Positions 48,728-57,649 of a stretch of DNA of 64,000 bases are shown one piece after another. The stretch is from NCBI GenBank assembly GCA_963978895.1, contig OZ022241.1, forward strand, positions 40,788,030-40,852,029, read 5' to 3'. Within the stretch, counting starts at the first letter, position 1. Every line of letters starts with the position of its first letter. The notes beneath the pieces are model-generated. The model was not told where the DNA came from. It saw only the letters and a program-made list of their open reading frames with translations, and did not search any database. The position numbers were made by a program, and so were the translations under genes. The stretch comes from Erpobdella octoculata (taxonomy: Eukaryota; Annelida; Clitellata; Hirudinida; Erpobdellidae).

Positions 48728-49921
48728 TCATCCAGGCTTGGAACTGTTACGCAGTAAACGGGGCGAGTTATCACCTAAAAAAGAAATTGAAAAAAAAATA
48801 ATAATAATTAAAATTATTAGAATCTTAATTATAACTATTTATTACTGTGTGTCTAGGTTCGTCTGTTCTTTGTACAACTGGTAGAAAATTTTGAGGAGCG
48901 TCTTTTCTTTTGTGAGTGAACAAGTAGGTATAGTCACACAATTTAAATTTCGATTTTTTTTTTAATTTAAGGTTTCATTTATTGATTCTGTCATTATTAT
49001 TGTTTTTGAATAATTTTTAGAAAGATAACCTACATGAAGTCGTATTTGCAGACAACTAGGATGCCTCCCAAATTGTCACAGGTCTTGTGAGCACATCCAA
49101 TGTTCCTTGTAAGGTCGCCAATAAGCTATGAAACGTAACATATATTAAATGCGTTATATAATATAAATAAGCATATACATAATAACATAATGATATAAAT
49201 GAATTGTATTTATCCCGAATAATGCTTAGATAAAAAATTTTAATAAAAAGAACTTAGACACATATTGGTACCTAAATCATTCTGTGTTCTAGAACAGTCC
49301 CGGCACGGAAAAAAAATTAAATCTCCAACTTACGGTGAAATAAGCTCCACAAGCTGTTCCTTCGCAACTATTTCTTGCATCGGCTTTGCCCTCTTCCATC
49401 CAGTGGGTTACAGAGGTTCTGAGCAAGTCAGTCGCATCGCTGGTTACGTGGTAGCTGACATGTGGCGTTGAACCGGTTAGAGAACATTCGTTAGCCACTT
49501 CTTCTGCTTGGTTAGCGTAGTAGTCGCTCCAAGCCTTTGTAAGCACATTAAACAGATGTTGCAGTTAGTCACGATTAAAAAATTTTATATATCGGCCTCT
49601 AGGCCAAAGCCTAGTTTTTAAATGAGCCATGCAAACGTTAGCCGAGCAATATAAAGTCGTTTGAAACGTTTGACCAAAGTCCTTAAAGCAAGTTATGAAG
49701 ATATAATGTCTTACGAGATTTATTTTAAATCAAAATATTTAAAATAACTTAGAAAACGTGATTAAAATTCAACGTACAGCTGGCTCATTATTCTCAGATG
49801 CTTCTCTTCTGTAAACGTTCAGCGCTTCCAAAAAAGATTGTTTCTGCTCTTCGCTAGCCATATCAGCCAAAGTCGTCGCCGAAACGGAGAGAAAAACCAC
49901 AAGGAATAACTTTGCCGACAT
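48728..49921 (-). CDS. CAP/SCP-like secreted protein, gene B
   Basis: Exons in transcript order: 49921-49778, 49534-49334, 49125-49034 and 48743-48728; 150 aa. Same structure as gene A with leader MSAKLFLVVFLSVSATTLAD, AWSDYYANQAEEVANECSL, HWMEEGKADARNSC, CEGTACGAYFT and LIGDLTRNIGCAHKTCDN...CKYDF, ending ISKPG. CGAYFT is nearer to the CAP consensus CGHYTQ than CGDYHI of gene A, but the His is still missing. Exon lengths (144, 201, 92, 16) equal those of gene A. Likely secreted; function unknown. A mutated promoter-proximal stretch (about 49925-50000, two ACCGAYYGATAT words) differs from gene A. Confidence 0.68.
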
Positions 49922-50467
49922 TTTTTTAAACCTTTAAATTTAAGACTATCGAGAAAACTGTATCAGTTGAACCGACCGATATCTTTCCGAAGTTGAACCG
50001 ACTGATATGTATCCGAAAATTTTAAAATTTATACTTTTTTTCTCTAGCTGAATCTATTTTTAAAAACAAATAGCAAACACGTTAGAATGGCTGTGATGAA
50101 AGAGAAAATTCACGCTGGACCCCGTGGAACCTGCTGTCGCTATAATTAAAAGTCTCATTGCGGGCCAAAGTGTCAAAGTTTAAAGTTCAATCGTTTGTTG
50201 ATGTGTAACACAATTGAACCTTGAATATCTATTCTATTTATAGGAAATAAAAATTTTAAATCTTCAACACAAATCATAAAGAAAAACTCGCAGATTCTAC
50301 GAATTTTTGTTTTTGGAACATCAAAAAACCCCACAAAACAAATCTACGGCACCCTAACCCCAAGCCCTCCACAAGAAATCACGCTCTGAGAGGCGAGCTA
50401 TTAGTGAAGTGGGGACGAAATAAAAATGGTTACAAAACACTAAAACCATATCGGGAGTTGAAAAGAC

Positions 50468-50626
50468 TGTAGTAACTGCCTACCATAGACAAAAAAGAAT
50501 TAATATAAATCACTGTTTCCGCTTTTATCGAGTTCACACTGTCAACTTGGCAATTTGATTCATTCCAAATAAATTGTAACTTTTATCTTTCAGAAGCAGA
50601 AGAAGTTAACCTTTGTACACACTTCA
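50468..50626 (+). repeat. 5' LTR
   Basis: Short LTR of 159 bp with TG...CA ends. Contains AATAAA (50557-50562 region, ...CAAATAAATTG...) as possible polyadenylation signal. Confidence 0.92.
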
Positions 50627-50651
50627 TTGGTTACCCCGACTTTGAACAATT

Positions 50652-51311
50652 ATGGAGTCACAAGCAGCATCAGTAACAATTAAACCGATTGCCTTCAACC
50701 CAGCCGAGGCACTGGCTTGGTTCAAGATAATGGAAGCGCAGTTTGCCCTCTCCAACATAACGGTTAGTTCTACTCGTTTTAATCATGCATTATCAGCTTT
50801 ACCAGGTTCGGTGGTCATGTGCCTTGATGATGACACTATCGAGGCAATGGACTACGATAAACTGAAGATCGAAGTTTTAGAACAGACCATGCCAAACAGA
50901 GCTGAACTCTTTGACCAGTTCTTTCAGAGCAACCCGTTAGTAGGCAGACCTTCCCAGCACTTACAAACAATGAAGAGATTAGCGCAACAAGTCGGAGCAT
51001 CTGAAGAGATGGTTCGACACAAATTCCAGAAATCGCTGCCGGCGCATGTAGCTCTGATGCTTGCAACACAGAAAACTTCATCCCTGAAGGAGATTGGAAG
51101 ACTGGCAGATGAACTGATTGCTATTTCACCAAAACACCCACCTCTCTGGAGCCGTTTACGCCCGATCAACGACCAAAGGTCTGTCGAGCACATATTTATT
51201 TTGGGCCAGAAGCAAAATCCTGTCGTCCGTGGTGCTTATGGCCAGACAAACGAGGGGCTCGATCCCGAAATTCGTCCCCGATGTCTCGAAAAACAAGTCT
51301 CGGAAAACTGA
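50652..51311 (+). CDS. gag-like ORF of the gypsy element
   Basis: Begins MESQAASVTIKPIAFNPAEA and includes WFKIMEAQFALSNI and LPGSVVMCLDDD, typical of the capsid start in gypsy elements related to K02A2.6-type families. The capsid part runs to about residue 155 (LADELIAIS). Beyond about position 51120 the conserved continuation, with a C-x3-H...C-x3-C zinc-knuckle-like stretch (VCRAHIYFG...KSCRPWC, about 51179-51235), lies in the pol frame, so the last ~60 codons of this ORF are probably out of frame. The shift could be programmed or a mutation. Confidence 0.75.
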   Translation: MESQAASVTIKPIAFNPAEALAWFKIMEAQFALSNITVSSTRFNHALSALPGSVVMCLDDDTIEAMDYDKLKIEVLEQTMPNRAELFDQFFQSNPLVGRPSQHLQTMKRLAQQVGASEEMVRHKFQKSLPAHVALMLATQKTSSLKEIGRLADELIAISPKHPPLWSRLRPINDQRSVEHIFILGQKQNPVVRGAYGQTNEGLDPEIRPRCLEKQVSEN

Positions 51312-52351
51312 AAGGGGCCGTCTCGGTTGCGACTATCGACGGTACCCCCACATTTTATGTCGCATTCGACACGACAGTCAACACCACACGCCATCAATTT
51401 AAGTTCTTGATTGATACCGGATCAGCGGTGTCAATAATACCCCCAGCAGCGTTGTCAAAAATGTCAGTTCCCATTCATAAGACTAATATCAGACTAAACA
51501 CAGCTAACGGCATGCCACTAGAGGTTCGCGGAGAAGTGACATTGACGGTTAGTTGCCAAGATCTCAGAAGAGAATTTACATGGACATTCATAGTGGCCGT
51601 TACCACACAACCAATACTAGGGGCGGATTTCCTTACACATCACCACCTACTAGTTGATTGCCGCAGTCGTCAACTTCTGGACAGAAAAACGTCCCTCTCC
51701 ACAGCCATGATAACAGCGGTTGGAAAGACCATTGCCCCAGTGTTTGACTGTCCTGTGAACATTCCTGCACCTATTAAGACTTTAGTCGACCGTCACACTG
51801 CCTTGGTTGGTCCTTGGCAGATCATTCACAATTCGGCATCATCAATGACTCAACTCACAATTGAATTAATGTCAAACAAACCAATTTCTTCTCGTTTTCG
51901 ACAGCTCCCACCCGACAAGTTTAAGGCCGCTAAGCAAGAATTTGCAATATTGTTGAAAGCTGGAATTGTTCGTCAATCAAATAGCTCTTATTCCAGCCCA
52001 CTGCACATGGTCCCCAAGAAAGACAGTCAATGGCGTCCCTGTGGAGATTATCGAAAACTCAACAGTATAACTAAACCTGATAGATACCCTCTACCAAGAA
52101 TTTCCGACGTGACAAGCCGTCTCAGTGGTAAATCAGTCTTCAGCAAATTAGATTTAGTTAAAGCATATTACAACATCCCAATCCATCCTGACGATGTTCC
52201 CAAAACAGCAGTGTCAACTCCTTTTGGTTTGTTTGAATTCACTCGCATGCCATTTGGTCTCAGAAATGCGACTCAAACATTTCAAAGATTTATGGATACA
52301 ATTTTTCAGGATTTGTCATATGTTTTTGTGTATACATTGATGACATTTTAG
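51281..52351 (+). pseudogene. pol part 1: protease and most of RT, ends at frame break
   Basis: Open from about 51122 in this frame. Aspartic protease motif LIDTGSAVSIIP near residue 43, then RT with GIVRQSNSSYSSPLHMVPKK, WRPCGDYRKLN, FSKLDLVKAYYNIPI and FGLRNATQTFQRFMD. The frame is lost at about 52333-52336, at the YxDD catalytic motif, by a two-base length difference (a TA doubling), and stops at 52351. Described as broken; the remaining RT lies in another frame. Confidence 0.85.
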
Positions 52352-52565
52352 TAGCCTCAACCAGTGACCATGAGCATTTAGACCATCTTAAAACAATTTT
52401 TCAGCGACTGGAAGAAAACAATCTGCGAATCAACATCAATAAGTGTGTATTTGCTCAGAAATCTGTGGTATTTTTAGGACATAAACTTTCTTCGACCGGA
52501 GTATCTCCACCCGAAGATAACACACAAGCCATCATCAACTTTCCAAAACAAAAGACTATGCCGGT
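52336..52565 (+). pseudogene. pol part 2: end of RT palm and thumb in shifted frame
   Basis: Short segment in its own frame, from the catalytic Asp pair through INKCVFAQKSVVFLGHKLS. It ends at about 52561-52565, where one base seems missing before the RRFIGMIGYYR motif, which continues in the third frame. Confidence 0.75.
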
Positions 52566-54491
52566 TTGAGACGTTTTATTGGCATGATTGGATATTATAG
52601 AACGTTCATTCCTCATTTTGCCCAGATATCTGCCCCCTTATACACACTTTTGGGTAGCACTAATCAACGTAATCATCAGTTAACGTGGGACACTTTTCAG
52701 TGCAAAGCTTTTGAAGATATTAAATCAGCTCTTGCAGGTTCGGCCGACCTTTATTACATTAGCGGGTCTAGTAACCTATACCACCTCGTTGCAGATGCAT
52801 CTTCTTCTGCCATAGGCGCAGCCCTCCATCAAGTTGTTAATGGCAAGCCACAACCTATTGCTTTCTATTCTAAAAAATTGTCTAAAACAGAACTGGTATA
52901 TTCTACATTTGACAGGGAACTTTTGGCTGCGTATTTAGCTGTCATTCATTTCAAACACATTATTGAAGGCAGAGAACTGCATTTGTTTACAGACCACAAA
53001 CCATTATGCCAAGTTTTCCAATCCAGCAGAGACCAGAAGACCCACATGCAACAAAGACGCCTTTCTATCATATCTGAATACGTCACTGAAATGCACTACA
53101 TCAAAGGAGCTGAAAACGTAGTTGCGGATACACTCTCCAGGCCGGTCAGTGCACTGCAACTTGAACACCCAGATTTAGCAAGTATTGCCAAGGCACAGAC
53201 TGAAGATCCGGAAGTACAGAAATGCAAGGACATTCTCACATCTCATCAACTTTCTGCAGATTTGTCAATCCTTTGCGAAACAAGTTCTATTTATCCCCGG
53301 CCATTTGTTCCCCAAGCCCAACGAGAGTCAGTGTTTAGACACCTTCACAACATGGCACATCCAGGTATACGTGGATCTACCAATTTAATTGCAGCAAGGT
53401 ATTTTTGGCCTAAAATGAAAGGGGACATCAAACAATGGGTCAACAACTGCCTAGATTGTCAAAAAGCAAAAATTAATCGTCACAACAAAAGCATCCCAGA
53501 ACAGCCTATTTACCCATTTAATGATCGCTTTCAAACAGTTCACATGGATATAGTGGGGCCTTTGAAACCTTCAAAAACACTTGGTTCTGCATACACCTCG
53601 GAGATGCAATATGTGGTGACACTTATCGATAGAGCAACCCGTTGGTTTGAATGCGTCCCTGTTTCCTCAATTACAGCAACAACAGTTGCTGAGGCATTTT
53701 TAGCTCATTGGGTCAGTAGATTTGGAGTACCATTATGCCTCACTACGGATCAAGGTCGACAGTTTGAGAGTAACCTTTTTAGTGCTTTATCTCACTCAAT
53801 AGGTTTTCACAGACTTCGCACCACTGCTTACCACCCTCAGTCTAATGGCATGATCGAGCGATTCCACAGAACACTCAAAACAGCACTTATGGCTCGCAAT
53901 GAAGAATGGCTCATTGCACTGCCAGTGGTGTGCTTGGCGCTAAGAGCTTTACCTACCGAACATGGGTATTCGCCATTCACTGCCATGACCGGCTCGGACA
54001 TTTTAATGCCACATGTTTTCTTTCACAAAAACACTCCTACTGCAAAAGAACAAATCGAAGCAATCCAGCAACTCAACAAGCACATGCGGCAGCTTGACTT
54101 TACCTTTTTGTCCGAAGGAATTCACCATAATCGAACTATCCGCCCACATTCTAACACCTTACAACCTGGACATTACGTGTGGCTACGAATTGACAGAGTT
54201 CGACAACCTTTAGAAGCCCCTTACCAAGGCCCCTATAAAGTTCTTGCAATTAAACAAAACATTGTAAAGATTGAGCTACCTGACGGATCTACCAGTTGTG
54301 TTTCATTGGATCGTGTCAAACCTGCTAAACTGCCAGTTTTAACGTCAACACCGGACACAAACACTCCTACAATGCCCCTTTTTGACCAGCCAGCCAGTAC
54401 ACCTCCAGCCAATTCTTCCAACAATCTACCACGCACAAGATCAGGAAGACGAGTACAATTCAAACAACACCAGGATTTCATCTACTACTAA
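52566..54491 (+). CDS. pol part 3: RT connection, RNase H and integrase
   Basis: 641 codons; the first codon is TTG in the middle of a motif, not a true start. RRFIGMIGYYRTFIPHF (RT connection), RNase H with LVADASSSAIGAAL, TFDRELLAAYLAV and HLFTDHKPL (about residues 74-150), integrase HHCC zinc finger with HLHNMAHPGIRG and CLDCQKAK (about 258-300), catalytic core with MDIVGPL, TTDQGRQFES and HPQSNGMIERFHRTLK (D, D, E), and a GPY/F-type end (APYQGPYKVL). No chromodomain. Intact in itself but not translatable from gag because of upstream breaks. Confidence 0.88.
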   Translation: MRRFIGMIGYYRTFIPHFAQISAPLYTLLGSTNQRNHQLTWDTFQCKAFEDIKSALAGSADLYYISGSSNLYHLVADASSSAIGAALHQVVNGKPQPIAFYSKKLSKTELVYSTFDRELLAAYLAVIHFKHIIEGRELHLFTDHKPLCQVFQSSRDQKTHMQQRRLSIISEYVTEMHYIKGAENVVADTLSRPVSALQLEHPDLASIAKAQTEDPEVQKCKDILTSHQLSADLSILCETSSIYPRPFVPQAQRESVFRHLHNMAHPGIRGSTNLIAARYFWPKMKGDIKQWVNNCLDCQKAKINRHNKSIPEQPIYPFNDRFQTVHMDIVGPLKPSKTLGSAYTSEMQYVVTLIDRATRWFECVPVSSITATTVAEAFLAHWVSRFGVPLCLTTDQGRQFESNLFSALSHSIGFHRLRTTAYHPQSNGMIERFHRTLKTALMARNEEWLIALPVVCLALRALPTEHGYSPFTAMTGSDILMPHVFFHKNTPTAKEQIEAIQQLNKHMRQLDFTFLSEGIHHNRTIRPHSNTLQPGHYVWLRIDRVRQPLEAPYQGPYKVLAIKQNIVKIELPDGSTSCVSLDRVKPAKLPVLTSTPDTNTPTMPLFDQPASTPPANSSNNLPRTRSGRRVQFKQHQDFIYY

Positions 54492-54516
54492 CTCCGTCTC
54501 CTTAGGGGGGAACTAC

Positions 54517-54675
54517 TGTAGTAACTGCCTACCATAGACAAAAAAGAATTAATATAAATCACTGTTTCCGCTTTTATCGAGTTCACACTGTCAACTTGGC
54601 AATTTGATTCATTCCAAATAAATTGTAACTTTTATCTTTCAGAAGCAGAAGAAGTTAACCTTTGTACACACTTCA
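54517..54675 (+). repeat. 3' LTR
   Basis: 159 bp, same as the 5' LTR at every base I compared. Followed by AGAC. Confidence 0.92.
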
Positions 54676-54714
54676 AGACAATGTATGTAAAACTAAGACA
54701 TTGTATGTAAAACT

Positions 54715-55546
54715 CAGTGATGGGCAACAAACTACTTTCAAGTAGTTAAACTTTTTTGTAGTTACATTTACTTTTTAGTAGTTAAACTATGTAGTTAACT
54801 ACTTTTTGTCAGAGGTAGTTTAACTAAAGTAGTTAAATACTGTAAAGTAGTAGTTAACTACTTTTAACTACTTTTTTCTATAAACTTGTACACTAATACA
54901 ATGCATTGCTGTATTAGGCCTCACATGATCACAATTAATTATGTTCACCATCTAATTTATTAAATAAAGCCATGACAAATTTTTTTAAATTTATTAATGA
55001 AAAGACACATTTTATAAGTAAATTATCCAGTCCATCAATCTACTTTAGACGGTGTCAAACATCGTTTTATTACCTGTAGATGATTATCGTTTGAGTACAT
55101 GACGCAGGAAAACAAGCTTTTCAAACATACTGTCAGACACTTTGCACCGTCTTGGCACTAATATTTGACCTGCACAAATGAACAGTCTCTCAACAGCAGC
55201 ACTGCTTGGTAGACTTGTATTAAACTTAAGAAAAACTCTTGTTATATTAGCATACATGAGCAGTGAGTTTGTTGTTGAGTCATTTGAAGCCAGATCTTTG
55301 CGTAAAACATTATACAGGCTGGTTTAATTTTTTTTAGACTTTAACTACTTTTAGGTAGTTAAACTAATTGTAGTTAACTACTCTAAAAAGTAGTTAAACT
55401 ATTCTTTAACTACCGGTTACTTTCGGGTAGTTAAACTTTTTGCCTTAACTACTCCCATGTAGTTAAACTAGTAGTTAACTACTAAAGTAGTTAAAAGTAG
55501 TTAACTACTAAAGTAGTTAAAAGTAGTTAACTACTGCCCATCACTG
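54715..55546 (-). mobile_element. Deleted hAT transposon with transposase C-terminal remnant
   Basis: Ends CAGTGATGGGCA and TGCCCATCACTG (12-bp perfect TIRs) with 8-bp duplications GTAAAACT at 54707-54714 and 55547-55554. Subterminal regions are full of AGTAGTTAAACTA-type repeats in both orientations. On the - strand (about 55315-55084) a frame ends with SSAAVERLFICAGQI, then RRCKVSDSMFEKLVFLRHVLKR and a stop. This is the hATC dimerisation region found at the C-terminus of hAT transposases. Only 832 bp long, so a non-autonomous internal-deletion copy. It lies about 40 bp from the gypsy 3' LTR. Confidence 0.9.
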
Positions 55547-55639
55547 GTAAAACTAAGGTGCATCAGTAACACTCATATCGTTTATTATTTACATAACAGA
55601 TCAGATTACTGGTAGATTGGTCTGTATTCCTGGACACCT

Positions 55640-55890
55640 TTGTTTGTTTGTTGGTTTGTTTGTTTGTTTGTGGGTGTGTTTCTCTGTATCCAAATCTTGC
55701 AAGTAAAATTTAACCAGCTTTTTGACTAGCTAGGAAGCTGAAACTTTCAGCGTAGCTTTATATTGAATGACAATACAAGATTCAATTGAAAAAAACCCAA
55801 AAACTTAAATTGAATATCTTTTGTATTTCTAAATTGAGTGCATTTGAAATAAAAGTGTTTGTTGAAAAACACGTTTTTTTCCTTTACTTG
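55640..55890 (+). repeat. Dispersed repeat D, copy 5
   Basis: Same order of motifs as 2135-2380, with (TTTG)n in place of (TG)n at the left. Confidence 0.65.
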
Positions 55891-56961
55891 TTTTGTGGAT
55901 AGGCCGCCCTGAAGTGATGAGTTGTTTGAGAAAAATATATGGTAAAAATACCTTTGGATAGCCCCCCCCCCCTCGGTCCTCATTTATCAGCTTTTTTTTA
56001 GAAAAAATGAATAAAGAGGTTTGAAGTTTAAAAAAATGTATCTTCGATTGTCGTCCTAGGTTATCAGTTTGTATTTTTTAAACAAGATAGAATGCTTTTT
56101 TATTTCAATTTTCTTTGGCTCGTTTGATCTTAAGATCTTGACGTTATTTCTTGTCCAGTTGTTTTATTTACTGTATGTGACGAGTAAAATTGTTGTATAT
56201 TACAACCATGTCTTCTACAAACTGGTTGATTGCTCGAGGCATAAATGTCTTTGAAGCGTGGCTCCTTGGTGTTAATATGCCAGAATTGACATAGCGGTCA
56301 TGCGTGGTGCTTTGACGTGTTTGTGGCCTTTGGTGAATGTGTACACATACGGTTTACGAAAACAGTCGAATTTAGTTTTTCAGGTGCTGTGACCGCGAGC
56401 GGGAAAGCGATCGGGAGCGGGAAATAAAGTTTAAAATCATCAACACAAATCACAAGAGACAGTCTCAGCGGGGCGATGCCCTGTTGATTAGATTTTGAAA
56501 AAAGATCATAAAATATAATATTAATAAATATATTATAATAATATTACTAATAATATGATAGAATATAACGTGAAAAAATACTAAAAACCAGATCAAAATG
56601 GTGGGGAAATTCGTATAATCATTAGTCAGGCAGATTTATCTTTATGATGAAAAAAAAACTATTGAATAACTTGAATAAACACAGTTGAAACTTATAAAAC
56701 AGTCAAGAATTATACGATGAAAATACAAAAACTTTAATATTCATACCGTTAGAACAATCAAAAGAAGTAGCAAGACTGCGAGTGAAAGAAAGAGAGAGAA
56801 AGAGAGAGAGTGAAAGAAAGAGAGAGAATAATCAGCAAAATGAGCGATTAGCAAAAAACAGTTGAAAGAACATCTTGAAATAAAACATCAATTGAAAATA
56901 ATTTAAATTTTTAACACAATAAAACTTCAGTGTTTGTCAGTTTATTTGAACCAAAGAATCA

Positions 56962-56971
56962 TCACCATAAC

Positions 56972-57025
<54 letters not shown>

Positions 57026-57032
57026 TATCATC
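56962..57032 (+). repeat. (ATC)n microsatellite
   Basis: About 22 ATC triplets, one ATT variant. Confidence 0.92.
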
Positions 57033-57649
57033 ACAGGCATCTCGGTAATAACAAATTATCGAATAAATTGTAACGAGAGAATAAAGAATGGCGGACGAAT
57101 CGAAATTTACATTTTTAAATAAATAAAGGAATGAAAAAAGAAAGTCTAGTGCAGAATACGAAAAAACAAATGTAAAAAAAAAAAGAATTATACGATTATT
57201 CCCGATCGGAGCCGGAGTCGGAAAGAGAAAGAAAAACCCACAAAACAGATCCGGAATGATCGAATAATCTATAAGAGACTGTTGATTTAAATGCGTAATA
57301 ATAATAATAATTAATCAGAACCTTTCATCCCCCCCGACATTACATCGCACGCACACACACACACACACACACACGAGATAGAGACTGTCACCGATATAAA
57401 AATAACCCAATCAATAATTGCAACACCAAAAGACGAGTAATGTTAGCAACAACGACGCAAGCAACAATGCTTCGACACAATTAGTCGCCACGACGACCTT
57501 GTTGACGCCACGAACGTGACGATGACGTTGCAACAGAATGATAGAAAAACAAACGCCAGAGTTTCCATTCTGCTTTCCACAACAACAACGGCATCCGAAC
57601 GATCACAACAACAACAACGGCATCCAAACCATCCCCCGCGCACGAACGA

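Larger units (their letters stand above)
50468..54675 (+). mobile_element. Ty3/gypsy LTR retrotransposon, recent but frame-broken
   Basis: Two LTRs of 159 bp (50468-50626 and 54517-54675), TGTAGTAACT...ACACTTCA, identical as far as I can read, flanked by AGAC on both sides (probable 4-bp target duplication). A primer-binding site follows the left LTR (TGGTTACCCCGAC, 50628-50640) and a purine tract precedes the right LTR (about 54504-54512). Domain order protease, RT, RNase H, integrase is that of Ty3/gypsy (Metaviridae). Three frame changes interrupt gag-pol. No env frame. Confidence 0.93.
55555..57649. other. Repeat-rich spacer left of the STK11IP-like gene
   Basis: Holds dispersed repeat D (55640-55890), a CCCCCCCCCCC tract (about 55964) with surroundings like 4880-5000, a GCGAGCGGGAAAGCGATCGG scrap of element G (about 56394-56425), (GA)-rich DNA (56785-56830), (ATC)n (56962-57032) and (CA)n (57348-57374). 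The 3' UTR of the - strand gene probably covers the right part. No further exon could be supported. Confidence 0.5.
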
